DNA from: Kitasatospora sp. MAA19
GTDB taxonomy: Bacteria > Actinomycetota > Actinomycetes > Streptomycetales > Streptomycetaceae
DNA length: 64,000 bases
Direction: 5' to 3'
NCBI RefSeq assembly: GCF_029894125.1
Contig: NZ_JARXYZ010000001.1
Location: 558,001-622,000, forward strand
The translations under genes were made by a program, and so were the position numbers. The notes below the pieces were generated by a model. That model was not told the DNA's origin. It did no database searches and saw only the letters and a list, made by a program, of their open reading frames with translations. Of the stretch, positions 25,473-35,562 are shown one piece after another; the stretch's first letter is position 1, and the number at the start of each line of letters is the position of its first letter.

Positions 25473-26042
25473 ATGGCTGACCTTGAAGAACGCGCCAACG
25501 TCGTCGCGTCCGGCTCACGGCAGGCCGGGGTCGGGGTGTCCGTTCGACGGCGCCGCGTCACCGACCTCGCCGACTGCGTCCGGGTGCTCGGCGACGTCCA
25601 CACCACCGACGGCTACCCCGCCGACTGGCCCGACCGCCCCGCCGCCTGGCTCACCCCCGACGGCCTGCTCGCCGCCTGGGTCGCCGAACTGGACGGCCAC
25701 CCGGCCGGCCACGTCGGCCTCTCCCGCAGCGCCCCCGGCGACGTCGCCCCCGGCTTGTGGAGCCGCCGCACCGGCGGCCGACCGGAGCTCACCGCCGTGA
25801 TCGGCCGGCTCTACGTCGCCCCCACGGCCCGCGGCCACCGGATCGGTGCACGGCTGATGGCTGCCGCCGTGGCGCACGCGCGGGCGCTCGGGCTCCACCC
25901 CGTCCTGGACGTCCTCGCGACCGACGCCCCGGCGACCGCCTTCTACCGGCGCCTCGGCTGGACCTGGCTCGGCAGCGGCGAACAGCAGTGGGCCGCGGAC
26001 CGCACGGTCGTGGTCCACTGCTTCGCCGCACCGAGGGAGTGA
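25473..26042 (+). CDS. GNAT-family N-acetyltransferase
   Basis: 189 aa. Acetyl-CoA binding stretch IGRLYVAPTARGHRIGARLMAAAVAHARALG with the R-x-x-R-I-G loop, followed by ATDAPATAFYRRLGWTWLG. The N-terminal VRRRRVTDLADCVRVLGDVH is the usual first helix. A block GLWSRRTGGRPELTAV sits before the acetyl-CoA motif. Substrate unknown. It starts 23 bp after the imine-reductase-like remnant. Confidence 0.85.
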   Translation: MADLEERANVVASGSRQAGVGVSVRRRRVTDLADCVRVLGDVHTTDGYPADWPDRPAAWLTPDGLLAAWVAELDGHPAGHVGLSRSAPGDVAPGLWSRRTGGRPELTAVIGRLYVAPTARGHRIGARLMAAAVAHARALGLHPVLDVLATDAPATAFYRRLGWTWLGSGEQQWAADRTVVVHCFAAPRE

Positions 26043-26069
26043 AGGGGGCGACGGTTCGTCGGCTGCCGG

Positions 26070-27125
26070 CTACCCCGCCGATCGGTCCGCGGCGGGGCGG
26101 CGGCGGAGCGCGGGGGTGGTGACGGACGGGGGCTGCCAGACGCCGTCGGGGTGGTAGACGTCGGTGCCGGGCGGGACGATGGCGTCGATGCGGTCGAGGA
26201 CGGCGTCGTCGAGGACCAGGTCGGCGCCCTTGAGGGCCGCCTCCACTTGGTCGTGGGTGCGCGGGCCGAGGATCACCGAGGTGACGGCGGGGTGGGCCAG
26301 CGGGAAGGCCACGGCCAGTTCGGGGAGGGTGCGGCCGAGGTCCTCGGCGAGGGTGGTGAAGGCCTCGACGGCCTCCAGCTTGGCCGCCGTGGTGGGCAGC
26401 GCCGGGTCGAACCGGCCCGGGTTGATGACGGGGCGGCCGGTGGTCAGGTCGGCCGGGCGGTCCTTGCGGTAGCGGCCGGTGAGGAAGCCGGAGGCGAGCG
26501 GGCCCCAGGTCAGCGCGCCCATGCCGAGCCGCTGGACGACGGGCAGCACGTCGCGCTCCACGCCGCGGGCGAGCAGCGAGTACGGCGGCTGCTCGGTGCG
26601 GAAGCGCGGCAGGGCGCGGCGCTCGGCGACGTGGTACGCGTCGACGATCTGCTCGGCGGGGAAGGTGGAGCAGCCGAAGGCGCGGATCTTGCCGGCCCGG
26701 ACGAGGTCGCCGAGGACGGACAGGGTCTCCTCGACGTCGGTGGTGTGGTCCGGCCGGTGGATCTGGTACAGGTCGATCCGGTCGGTGCGCAGCCGGCGCA
26801 GGCTGTCCTCGACCGCCCGGACGATCCAGCGCCGCGAGTTGCCGCCCCGGCCCCGCCCCTCGCCCATCGGGAAGTGCGCCTTGGTGGCCAGCACGATCTC
26901 GTCGCGGTCGCCGCGGGCGGCCAGCGTCTTGCCGACGATCTCCTCGGACTCGCCGGCCGAGTAGATGTCGGCGGTGTCCACGAAGTTGACGCCTCGGTCG
27001 AGGGCGGTGTTGATGATCCGGGCGCAGTCGTCGTGGTCGGGGTTGCCGATGTGGCCGAGCATCATCGTGCCGAGGCAGTAGGCGCTCACTTCGATGCCGG
27101 TGCCGCCGAGGACGCGGTAGCGCAT
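26070..27125 (-). CDS. Aldo/keto reductase
   Basis: 351-aa NADPH-dependent TIM-barrel reductase. Catalytic tetrad residues are visible: Asp and Tyr in DTADIYSAGESEEIVGKTLA, Lys in LATKAHFPMG, and His in IDLYQIHRPD. The C-terminal NADP loop is in SVILGPRTHDQVEAAL. ATG at 27125 has GGGAG upstream. Substrate unknown. Divergent from the methyltransferase gene. Confidence 0.92.
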   Translation of the reverse strand: MRYRVLGGTGIEVSAYCLGTMMLGHIGNPDHDDCARIINTALDRGVNFVDTADIYSAGESEEIVGKTLAARGDRDEIVLATKAHFPMGEGRGRGGNSRRWIVRAVEDSLRRLRTDRIDLYQIHRPDHTTDVEETLSVLGDLVRAGKIRAFGCSTFPAEQIVDAYHVAERRALPRFRTEQPPYSLLARGVERDVLPVVQRLGMGALTWGPLASGFLTGRYRKDRPADLTTGRPVINPGRFDPALPTTAAKLEAVEAFTTLAEDLGRTLPELAVAFPLAHPAVTSVILGPRTHDQVEAALKGADLVLDDAVLDRIDAIVPPGTDVYHPDGVWQPPSVTTPALRRRPAADRSAG

Positions 27126-27349
27126 GGTGCTGCTCCCCTGGTGGTGGGTCGGTGGTGGCCCAGAGGCTAGGGCTTGGAGTGTGCTCTAGGGCAAGGCCCG
27201 CGGGCGGCCGGGGACGGGCGCTGCGTGGTGCGCGTTTGCGGAATCGGCAACAAAGCTTGCCGATGTGGCGGGTCCGGTCGCAGCCTGGCCGTGGCGGTGG
27301 GCGCCATGGGCGACCACCCTTCCGCCATCCACGATCGGAGAAGACCGCC

Positions 27350-28258
27350 ATGTCCGAACACCAGCACCAGCACGGGCAGGGACACCAGTCCGGGCACCAC
27401 CACCACGGGCACGGGAACGTCCCCGCCGCCGACTTCGACTGGGACGCCCTCGCCGCCGACCTGGAGCAGGAGGCCGAACTGCGCGCCGGCGCCGTGACCG
27501 GGGCCGCGCAGTGGCTGCGGTCGCTGCACGGCGCGGCCGGGGAGGTGCGGCGGGTACTCGACGTCGGCAGCGGTCCCGGGGTGATCGCCGGGCTGCTCGC
27601 GGACGTCTTCCCGGAGGCCGAGACGGTCGCCGTCGACCAGTCGGCCGCCCTGCTGGAGCGCGCCCGGACCCGCTCCGGCGGCCGCCTGAGCATCCAACAG
27701 GCCGACCTGCCCGCCGAGTTCGGCAAGCTCGGGGAGGCCGACCTGATCTGGTCCGGCAACGCGATCCACCACCTCGGCGACCAGCAGGCCGCGCTGACCT
27801 CCCTCGCCGCGACGCTGCGGCCCGGCGGCCTGCTGGCCGTCGCCGAACGAGGCCTGCCGCTGCGCTACCTGCCGCGCGACTTCGGCCTCGGCCGGCCCGG
27901 CTTCCAGGCCCGGATCGACGCGGCGCACGAGGACGGCTTCAGCACCATGCGTGCCGAACTGCCCGGCGCCACCGAGGAGGTGGAGGACTGGCCGGCCATG
28001 CTCGGCCGCGCCGGTCTGACCCCCAGCGGCACCCGCACCTTCCTGATCGACCACCCGGCCCCGCTCGCCCGGCCCGCCCGCGAGCGCCTCCACACCCAGC
28101 TCGCCCGCCTGCGCGACCAGCTCACCGACCACCTCGACCCCGAGGACGGCAGGACCCTCGACGCCCTGCTCGCCGAGGACGCCCCGACCGGCATCCTGCA
28201 CCGCCCGGACGCCTTCTACCTCGCGGCCATGACCGTCCACACCGCCCGCAAGGCCTGA
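27350..28258 (+). CDS. Class I SAM methyltransferase with His-rich N terminus
   Basis: 302 aa. Motif I VLDVGSGPGVIAGLLAD, the acidic end of strand 2 (TVAVDQS) and motif IV-like DLIWSGNAIHHLGD mark a Rossmann SAM methyltransferase. Residues 4-22 hold about ten His (HQHQHGQGHQSGHHHHGHG), an unusual leader that could bind Ni, Zn or Cu. ATG at 27350 with GGAG upstream. Substrate unknown. Confidence 0.88.
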   Translation: MSEHQHQHGQGHQSGHHHHGHGNVPAADFDWDALAADLEQEAELRAGAVTGAAQWLRSLHGAAGEVRRVLDVGSGPGVIAGLLADVFPEAETVAVDQSAALLERARTRSGGRLSIQQADLPAEFGKLGEADLIWSGNAIHHLGDQQAALTSLAATLRPGGLLAVAERGLPLRYLPRDFGLGRPGFQARIDAAHEDGFSTMRAELPGATEEVEDWPAMLGRAGLTPSGTRTFLIDHPAPLARPARERLHTQLARLRDQLTDHLDPEDGRTLDALLAEDAPTGILHRPDAFYLAAMTVHTARKA

Positions 28259-28394
28259 CCGCGCCCGCCCCGCTCCCGGGCGACGCCGCCCGGGCGGGCG
28301 GGGCAAGGGCTGGGCCCGGGCGGCTTCAGGGTGTGGCCGAGGGCGGTGACCAGGTCGGCATCCATGGCCGGAAGCGTACCGGCGAGGGTTCGGC

Positions 28395-28454
28395 GACGGC
28401 CCTACCGGTGACGGCCCTACCGGCGACGGGCCCTACCGGCGACGGGCCCTACCG
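28395..28454. repeat. Four tandem 15-16-bp repeats
   Basis: Units GACGGCCCTACCGGT, GACGGCCCTACCGGC, GACGGGCCCTACCGGC and GACGGGCCCTACCG follow one another just 3' of metG. No coding role evident. Confidence 0.75.
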
Positions 28455-28461
28455 CAAGGCC

Positions 28462-30195
28462 TCAGCCCTCCTGGCCGCCGAAGCGGGTGGTCCAGGCGGT
28501 CAGGTCCTCGTCGGTGATCTTGGCGAACAGCACCGGCGGCACCGTGAACGCCGTCCCGGCCGGCACCAGGTCCAGCGCCCGCGCGTCCTCCGGGCCCACC
28601 CAGGAGCGGGCGGCCGCCGGAGCGTCCTCGGCCAGGGCGAACGCGCCTCGCATGGCCGCCGCCGCGGTCGGGATGAACGGCTCGGAGACCACCGCGTACA
28701 GCTGGATCAGGTTCATCGCCGTGCGCAGGGTCAGCGCCGCGGCGTCCGGGTCGGTCTTCACCTGGAGCCAGGGCGCCTTCTCGTCCAGGTACGCGTTGCC
28801 CGCGCTCCACAACGCGCGCAGGGCCTGCGCCGCCTTGCGGAAGTTGAGAGCGTCCAGCTGGGCCTCGTACTCGGCCAGCAGTCCGACGACCTGCTCGCCG
28901 AGGCGCTGCTCCGCCTCGCCGGGCGCGTGGCCGCCCGGGACGGCGTCGCCGAAGCGCTTGCGGCTGAAGGACAGCACCCGGTTGACGAAGTTGCCGAGGG
29001 TGTCGGCGAGGTCCTTGTTGACCACGGAAGCGAAGAGGTCCCAGGTGAAGCTGGAGTCGTCCGACTCGGGGGCGTGCGCCATCAGGAAGTAGCGCCAGTA
29101 GTCGGCCGGCAGCAGTTCCAGGGCGACGTCGGTGAAGATGCCGCGCTTCTGGCTGGTGGAGAACTTCCCGCCGTAGTACGTCAGCCAGTTGAAGGCCTTG
29201 ACGTAGTCGACCATCTTCCACGGGCGGCGCGAGCCGAGGATCGTCGCCGGGAACATCACGGTGTGGAACGGGACGTTGTCCTTGGCCATGAACTCGGTGT
29301 ACCGGACGGTCTCGTCGGCTTCGTACCACCAGGACTTCCAGTCCCGCAGCTGCCCGGCCGGGGCCGCGTCCGCCCACTCCTTGGTGGCGCCGATGTACTC
29401 GATCGGGGCGTCGAACCAGACGTAGAACACCTTGCCCTCGGCCGCCAGCTCCGGCCAGACGTCGGCCGGCACCGGGACGCCCCACTCCAGGTCACGGGTG
29501 ATCGAGCGGTCCTGCAGGCCCTCGGTGAGCCACTTGCGGGCGATCGAGGAGGCCAGCACCGGCCACTGGTCGCCGTTGGCGGCGATCCACCCCTCCACCT
29601 CCTCGGTCAGCCTCGACTGGAGCAGGAACAGGTGCCTGGTCTCCCGGACCTCCAGGTCGGAGCTGCCGCTGATCGCCGAGCGCGGCTCCAGCAGGTCGGT
29701 CGGGTCCAGCACCCGGGTGCAGTTCTCGCACTGGTCGCCGCGCGCCTTGTCGTAGCCGCAGTGCGGGCAGGTGCCGACGATGTAGCGGTCCGGCAGGAAG
29801 CGGCCGTCGGCGTTGGAGTACACCTGGCGGACCGAGCGCTCCTCGATGAAGCCGTTGCGCTGCAGTTCGCGGGCGATCTCCTGGGTGATCTCCCGGTTCT
29901 GCGGCGAGGAGCTGCGGCCGAAGTGGTCGAAGGACAGCCCGAAGCCGTCGTAGACCGCCTTCTGCGCGTCGTGCGCCTGAGCGCAGAACTCGGCCACCGG
30001 CAGCCCGGCCTCCTGCGCGGCGAGTTCGGCGGGCGTGCCGTGCTCGTCGGTCGCGCAGATGTACAGCACCTCGTGGCCGCGCTGGCGCAGATAGCGGGAG
30101 TAGACGTCCGCCGGGAGCATCGACCCGACCATGTTGCCCAGGTGCTTGATCCCGTTGATGTACGGAAGGGCGCTGGTGATCAGGTGCCGAGCCAT
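28462..30195 (-). CDS. metG: Methionyl-tRNA synthetase
   Basis: 577-aa class I synthetase charging tRNA-Met. The HIGH-type motif is HLGNMVGS, a knuckle [17 protein letters not shown] binds zinc, and the KMSKS-type loop appears as KFSTSQKRG, the variant seen in actinobacterial MetG. C-terminal anticodon-binding helices run from about residue 400; no tRNA-binding EMAPII domain. ATG at 30195 gives the expected [19 protein letters not shown] start. Confidence 0.96.
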   Translation of the reverse strand: MARHLITSALPYINGIKHLGNMVGSMLPADVYSRYLRQRGHEVLYICATDEHGTPAELAAQEAGLPVAEFCAQAHDAQKAVYDGFGLSFDHFGRSSSPQNREITQEIARELQRNGFIEERSVRQVYSNADGRFLPDRYIVGTCPHCGYDKARGDQCENCTRVLDPTDLLEPRSAISGSSDLEVRETRHLFLLQSRLTEEVEGWIAANGDQWPVLASSIARKWLTEGLQDRSITRDLEWGVPVPADVWPELAAEGKVFYVWFDAPIEYIGATKEWADAAPAGQLRDWKSWWYEADETVRYTEFMAKDNVPFHTVMFPATILGSRRPWKMVDYVKAFNWLTYYGGKFSTSQKRGIFTDVALELLPADYWRYFLMAHAPESDDSSFTWDLFASVVNKDLADTLGNFVNRVLSFSRKRFGDAVPGGHAPGEAEQRLGEQVVGLLAEYEAQLDALNFRKAAQALRALWSAGNAYLDEKAPWLQVKTDPDAAALTLRTAMNLIQLYAVVSEPFIPTAAAAMRGAFALAEDAPAAARSWVGPEDARALDLVPAGTAFTVPPVLFAKITDEDLTAWTTRFGGQEG

Positions 30196-30323
30196 CCTCG
30201 GATGCTCCGATTTCTCCCGCACAGCACCCCACCCGGAGTGCTGTGCCAGGCGCAGGGGTCCACTGTGGGTTGCCAAGCCTACCGCCGCCGTGACGGCTGC
30301 CGTCGCCGGTCGGGCGGTGCCGG

Positions 30324-30524
30324 TCAGACGGTGCCGAAGTCGCCGTACCGGTCGAACTCCCCGGCCTTCACCCCGCGGACGAACGCGGCCCACTTGCGCG
30401 GCGTGGTCCGGACGACGACCTCGGCGCGGTCCGACTCCCGGATCTCCACCAGGCCGTCGGCGGTCCGGATCTCGACGCACTCGTTGCTCTCGCCGCTCGA
30501 TGACGACTTCTGCCAGTCGCTCAT
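30324..30524 (-). CDS. DUF397 protein, partner of XRE regulator
   Basis: 66 aa, typical DUF397: [44 protein letters not shown]. Such proteins usually lie next to XRE-type regulators in Streptomyces (whiJ-like loci) and modulate them. Its ATG overlaps the regulator stop by 4 bp. About 60 percent identical to the second DUF397 product at 32003-32200. Confidence 0.9.
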   Translation of the reverse strand: MSDWQKSSSSGESNECVEIRTADGLVEIRESDRAEVVVRTTPRKWAAFVRGVKAGEFDRYGDFGTV

Positions 30525-31372
30525 GCGAAGTCTTTCAGTAAGGCCCGGATGAAGTCCCGGGACTCGTCCGGGTCGAGTGCGATCGTCGCGGTCTCCTCCT
30601 TGATCCGGCGGTACGTCTGCAATTCGTCCTCGGCGTGCACGAACTTCGGCCCCTGGGAGAGATCGACCTGGACGGTGTCGAGCTCCGGAACCGGCCCGCG
30701 GGCGAGATACAGGCTCTCCCCGGAGCCCGGATAGGTGTCCACGCTGAACGGGATGGTCCGGATCTCCACTCCGGGCCGCTCGGAATCCTCCAGCACGCTG
30801 AGCAACTGCTCGCGCAGCACCACCGGCCCGCCGAACTGCATGCGCAGCGCGGATTCGTGGATGAAAGCCGTGTACGGCTTCGGGCGCTCGGTGAAGATCC
30901 GCTGGCGCTGAATCCGGAATGCCGTCCGCGCGTCCGCGTCCTCCCGGGGCAGGGGCGGTCGCAGCCGGGCGAACACCGCCGAGGCGTACGCCGGGGTCTG
31001 CAGCAGCCCGGGGATGAAGGTGGTGTGCAGGATCGCCAGCGATTCGGCGTGGTGCTCCATCTCCGCGACGTCGATGATCCCGTTCGGGATCCGCCCGCGG
31101 TAGCCGTCCCACCAGTACTTCCGCCGGTCCTGGGTCATCGCGAGCAGCGCGTCGAGGTAGGGGCCGTCCGCACAGCCGCAGGTATGGGCCCAGAGCCGGA
31201 GCCGTTCGGCGCTGATGCCGGACTTCCCGTTCTCCATCTGCGAGATCTTGGGCAGGTCGGTGCCCAGGGTGGCGGCCAGGCTTTTGGGCGTCACGCCCAC
31301 GCGTTCGCGCATCTTGCGCAGCTCGATGCCAAGGCGCTGCTGGCGCACGGTCGGCGACAAGCGGGGTGGCAT
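30521..31372 (-). CDS. XRE-family regulator with DUF5753 domain
   Basis: 283 aa. Helix-turn-helix at about residues 12-66 ([39 protein letters not shown]), followed by the DUF5753 domain ([51 protein letters not shown]). WhiJ-type regulators of this architecture control development and antibiotic genes. Coupled to the DUF397 gene by a 4-bp overlap; the likely targets are its own divergent promoter region. Confidence 0.9.
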   Translation of the reverse strand: MPPRLSPTVRQQRLGIELRKMRERVGVTPKSLAATLGTDLPKISQMENGKSGISAERLRLWAHTCGCADGPYLDALLAMTQDRRKYWWDGYRGRIPNGIIDVAEMEHHAESLAILHTTFIPGLLQTPAYASAVFARLRPPLPREDADARTAFRIQRQRIFTERPKPYTAFIHESALRMQFGGPVVLREQLLSVLEDSERPGVEIRTIPFSVDTYPGSGESLYLARGPVPELDTVQVDLSQGPKFVHAEDELQTYRRIKEETATIALDPDESRDFIRALLKDFA

Positions 31373-31531
31373 GACTCTCTTCTCCGGATGGCGGGCTTCG
31401 GTCGATGCTTCCGGTGAAGTGTGCCGTGCTCACCCGGCCCTAGCTACTGAAATGGCTGATACCCCACGATGGAGTGAACGTTCTCTCGCTCGGTAGCAAG
31501 TCTTGCACCCCGGGCCTATGGTCGTTGTCGC

Positions 31532-31544
31532 GTCAGTCACTGAC
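31532..31544. promoter_or_regulatory. Palindrome in the XRE/small-ORF divergent promoter
   Basis: GTCAGTCACTGAC, a 13-bp palindrome with one central base, lies in the 260-bp gap between the XRE regulator start and the small plus-strand ORF. Possible autoregulatory operator; inferred. Confidence 0.4.
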
Positions 31545-31632
31545 TTGTTGTCGTCTAAACAGCCGCCAATCAGCCGTAAATACACACCAGATGCATGGTC
31601 GGCACGCTCGACATCACCGACCGGAGACTGTC

Positions 31633-31686
31633 ATGCCGCTTCCGCTGCCTCTCACCCCTCCCCGCCGCATTCCCGCAGCCCGGTGA
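31633..31686 (+). CDS. 17-codon leader ORF
   Basis: ATG at 31633 with GGAG 8 nt upstream opens a short frame (MPLPLPLTPPRRIPAAR, Pro-rich) whose TGA overlaps the GTG of the next ORF (GTGA at 31683-31686). Looks like a translated leader coupled to the membrane peptide; a Pro-rich leader could act by slowing ribosomes. Confidence 0.4.
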   Translation: MPLPLPLTPPRRIPAAR

Positions 31687-31931
31687 ACGCCCTGCTCGTC
31701 GCCGGTTTGTCCGCCCTCCTGCTCGCCGTCCTCTTCGTCGGCTGGCTGGTCTGGCTTGTCAACGTCCAACCCCGCGAACCCCGTTCGCCGAAATCCGAGT
31801 TCGCCGGGCGGAATTCGCCCGGCGGCAAGGACGAAGCAGGCCCTTTCCCCGGTCGGCGTGCCATTCCCCAGCCCGCCCGGAACATTCGTCCGTCCGCCGC
31901 GGTGCGATCGCCCGGAAACGCCGACAACTGA
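31683..31931 (+). CDS. Small single-pass membrane protein
   Basis: 82 aa starting at GTG 31683. Residues 3-27 form a strongly hydrophobic helix (LLVAGLSALLLAVLFVGWLV), followed by a basic Pro/Ser/Gly-rich tail. Translationally coupled to the leader ORF. It lies divergent to the XRE-DUF397 pair and convergent to a second DUF397 gene, so regulation by them is plausible. Function unknown. Confidence 0.5.
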   Translation: MNALLVAGLSALLLAVLFVGWLVWLVNVQPREPRSPKSEFAGRNSPGGKDEAGPFPGRRAIPQPARNIRPSAAVRSPGNADN

Positions 31932-32002
31932 GCCCCGGATCGCGGGAGAAGCCCGCTTCGGCCGGCGGCCCCGTGGCCAGAAGGGGCCGCCGGAACGGAT
32001 CG

Positions 32003-32200
32003 TCAGGCTTCGTCGGCGATGAAGTGGTCGAATTCGCCGGCCTGGACGCCTTGGAGGAACGCCTCCCACTTCTGCGGGGTGGTACGGACGACGACCTCGG
32101 CGGTGGCGGTCTCGCGGATCTCGACGATGCCGTCGACGGTCCGGACTTCGAGGCACTCGTCGGCCTCGCCGGCCAGGGATGGCCGCTGCCAGTCGCTCAT
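32003..32200 (-). CDS. Second DUF397 protein
   Basis: 65 aa ([44 protein letters not shown]). Good Shine-Dalgarno AGGAG 5 nt before ATG 32200. A close paralogue of the 30324-30524 protein but with no XRE gene next to it; probably arose by local duplication of the pair with loss of the regulator. Confidence 0.88.
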   Translation of the reverse strand: MSDWQRPSLAGEADECLEVRTVDGIVEIRETATAEVVVRTTPQKWEAFLQGVQAGEFDHFIADEA

Positions 32201-32329
32201 CTTGGCTCCTACGGACGACTCGGATGCTGGTGGACGGTGGAACACCCCCATGGCTACCCCATGGCTACCCCGTCGCGGGGCCTCCGCCACTCCCGGCGGG
32301 TGAGGCGGACCGGGGGCGCATCGGGGGCA

Positions 32330-32932
32330 TCAGCCGCGCGAAAGGCGGCCGGTGAGGCGGGCCTTGGCGGCCGGCCACTCGTCGGCGAGCATCGAGAAGT
32401 ACGCGGTGTCCCGCCAGACGCCGTTGGCGCGCAGCTTCTCCCGGCGGTGGATCCCCTCGTACTGGGCGCCGAGCCGCAGGATGGCGTTGCGGGAGCGGTC
32501 GTTGAGGGCGTCGGTCTTCCAGAACACCCGGCCCATGCCCAGGTCCTCGTAGGCGTGGGTGAGCAGCAGCAGCTTGGACTCGGTGTTGATCGCCGTCCGC
32601 CACGCGGACCGGGCGTACCAGGTGCCGCCGATCTCGACGAGTTCGTCGACGGAGCTGAAGTCGTAGTAGCCGGTGATACCGACGGCCCGGCCGGTGGCGA
32701 GGTCGATCACGGCGAACTTCACCGCTTTCCCGGCCGCCACCTCCGCGAGGCGGACGTCGAGGATCGCGCCGAGTTCCTCCTCGGCGGTCGGCGGCTGGAA
32801 GGGGATCCACCGCCAGACGTCCGGGTCGGGGCCGACGGTGGCCCACAGGTCGGGGAGGTGGTGGCGCCCCAGGGGCTCCAGACGGACGTGGCGGCCGGTC
32901 AGGGTGACGGGCGTGGGCAACTGCGCGGTCAT
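32330..32932 (-). CDS. GNAT-family N-acetyltransferase (RimJ/RimL-like)
   Basis: 200 aa. Begins with the LTGRHVRLEPLGRHHLPDLW pattern of RimJ/RimL-type enzymes and has WYARSAWRTAINTESKLLLLTHAYEDLGMGRVFWKTDALNDRS, the acetyl-CoA and active-site region of this group. Usually acts on protein N termini or small molecules; substrate unknown. A perfect 8-bp inverted repeat lies just upstream. Confidence 0.87.
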   Translation of the reverse strand: MTAQLPTPVTLTGRHVRLEPLGRHHLPDLWATVGPDPDVWRWIPFQPPTAEEELGAILDVRLAEVAAGKAVKFAVIDLATGRAVGITGYYDFSSVDELVEIGGTWYARSAWRTAINTESKLLLLTHAYEDLGMGRVFWKTDALNDRSRNAILRLGAQYEGIHRREKLRANGVWRDTAYFSMLADEWPAAKARLTGRLSRG

Positions 32933-32953
32933 GATCCGAAAGTAGCGCCACGC

Positions 32954-32987
32954 TGCACTAGATGCAATGGATATCTGAACTAGTGCA
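32954..32987. promoter_or_regulatory. Operator-like inverted repeat before GNAT gene
   Basis: TGCACTAG (32954-32961) and CTAGTGCA (32980-32987) are perfect complements separated by 18 bp that include the AT-rich GATGCAATGGATATCTGAA. Located 22-55 bp upstream of the start, it probably overlaps the promoter and binds a dimeric repressor. Confidence 0.55.
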
Positions 32988-33008
32988 AAGTGTCCGGCGT
33001 AAGCCGAA

Positions 33009-33040
33009 GGGCCCTGCGGGACGCATCCCGCAGGGCCCTC
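33009..33040. terminator. Hairpin terminator after purA
   Basis: AGGGCCCTGCGGGA and its exact complement with a CGCA loop, 16 bp after the purA stop. Confidence 0.92.
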
Positions 33041-33055
33041 AGGAGGTCACGGCGC

Positions 33056-34444
<1,389 letters not shown>

Positions 34445-34465
34445 TTACCTGAGGAAGGACCGGTC

Positions 34466-35320
34466 GTGTCGTCCCTGTCCACGCCCGCAACCGGCGGCCC
34501 CGAGCCGCTCCTGCTGCTCCTCGACCCGGCGGCCCGGCAGACCGACGGCGAGTCGGTGCGGATCGCGAAGGACGTGCTCTGCGGGGGTGCGGACGTCAAG
34601 GTGGTCTACCCGGAGAGTCCTTCCGAACTCGATCGGGTGCTTTCGCACCGGGGCCGGCGGCGCCCGGTGGTGATCGGTTCCGACCTCGCGCTGCAACGAG
34701 TGCTCCAAGCCCTGTACCGGCAGCGTGAGCTGGGCGCGGATCCGGTGGGCATGGTTCCGGTCGGCCGCTCGGAGGAGCTGGCGGCGGCCCGCGCGCTCGG
34801 TGTGCCGGGCGAGCCGGTCCGGGCCGCGCGGGCGGTGCTGTCGGGCGCGTCGCGCAAGTTCGACCTGCTGGTGGACGACGGCGGCGGGGTGGCGCTGGGC
34901 GGGGTGCGGATCACCGGCGCCGGGGCGCGTCGGCCGGGCGGCCGTACGAGTGGCTGGCGTTCGCTATGGGCGAAACTGGCTGCGGCCGAGCAGGCGAACG
35001 CACTCACGGCGGACGGCCGGCCCTCCGCCGAGCACCACCCCCGGATCCGGGTCGAGGCCGACGGCCGGCTGCTCGCGGACGTGCACCGGCCGGTGCGGCT
35101 GGTCCAGGTGACGCTGCCGGGCGGTGAGCCGGACGGCGGGGGCGTGCTGGAGGTGGTGGTCCGCGCGTCCGGCGCACTGGTGCGCGCCCGGGCGGCGAGC
35201 GTCTCGGTGGTCGGGCGCGGCTTCGGCTACGAGGCGGACGGCCACCCCGTCGGGCCGGTCCGCGCCCGCACCTGGACGGCGCATCCGGGCGCCTGGGGCC
35301 TGCTGCTGCCCGCCGCGTGA
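34466..35320 (+). CDS. Diacylglycerol kinase catalytic-domain-like protein
   Basis: 284 aa. The first half resembles the DAGK/YegS nucleotide-binding fold (SVRIAKDVLCGGADVKVVYPES, RRPVVIGSDLALQRVLQALY, DPVGMVPVG), though the canonical GGDGT is replaced by IGSDLAL. The second half is the beta-rich substrate domain. Key-residue changes suggest altered or lost lipid-kinase activity. GTG at 34466 with AGGAAGGA 7 nt upstream. Divergent from purA. Confidence 0.72.
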   Translation: MSSLSTPATGGPEPLLLLLDPAARQTDGESVRIAKDVLCGGADVKVVYPESPSELDRVLSHRGRRRPVVIGSDLALQRVLQALYRQRELGADPVGMVPVGRSEELAAARALGVPGEPVRAARAVLSGASRKFDLLVDDGGGVALGGVRITGAGARRPGGRTSGWRSLWAKLAAAEQANALTADGRPSAEHHPRIRVEADGRLLADVHRPVRLVQVTLPGGEPDGGGVLEVVVRASGALVRARAASVSVVGRGFGYEADGHPVGPVRARTWTAHPGAWGLLLPAA

Positions 35321-35338
35321 AGCCGGGGTGAATCCCGG

Positions 35339-35352
35339 GTGAGCAGGCTCAC
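35339..35352. promoter_or_regulatory. Short palindrome in purF upstream region
   Basis: GTGAGCAGGCTCAC, a 6-bp palindrome with 2 central bases, 210 bp before purF and 19 bp after the DAG-kinase-like stop; could be a weak hairpin or an operator. The rest of 35353-35562 is purF promoter sequence with no gene. Confidence 0.3.
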
Positions 35353-35562
35353 GTTCGTCATCTCCCCGGCCCCCGGCACTCCGCACACGGAACGCCCCAA
35401 CAGGCGCGAACCGCAAGGCCAACCGCCACCGGCCGGAATTCCCCCCACCCGAAATCCCCACCTGGTAAGGGGTTTTGTCTACGCGCGTTACCGATCGATC
35501 GCCGGACAATCCCGGCCGCCCGGGTTCCGGAAGCCCGTGCGCACTGCCCTAGACTCGAAGAC

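Noticed and set aside
28395..28454. CRISPR-like short repeats after metG
   Set aside because: Units are directly adjacent with no spacers and no cas genes nearby.
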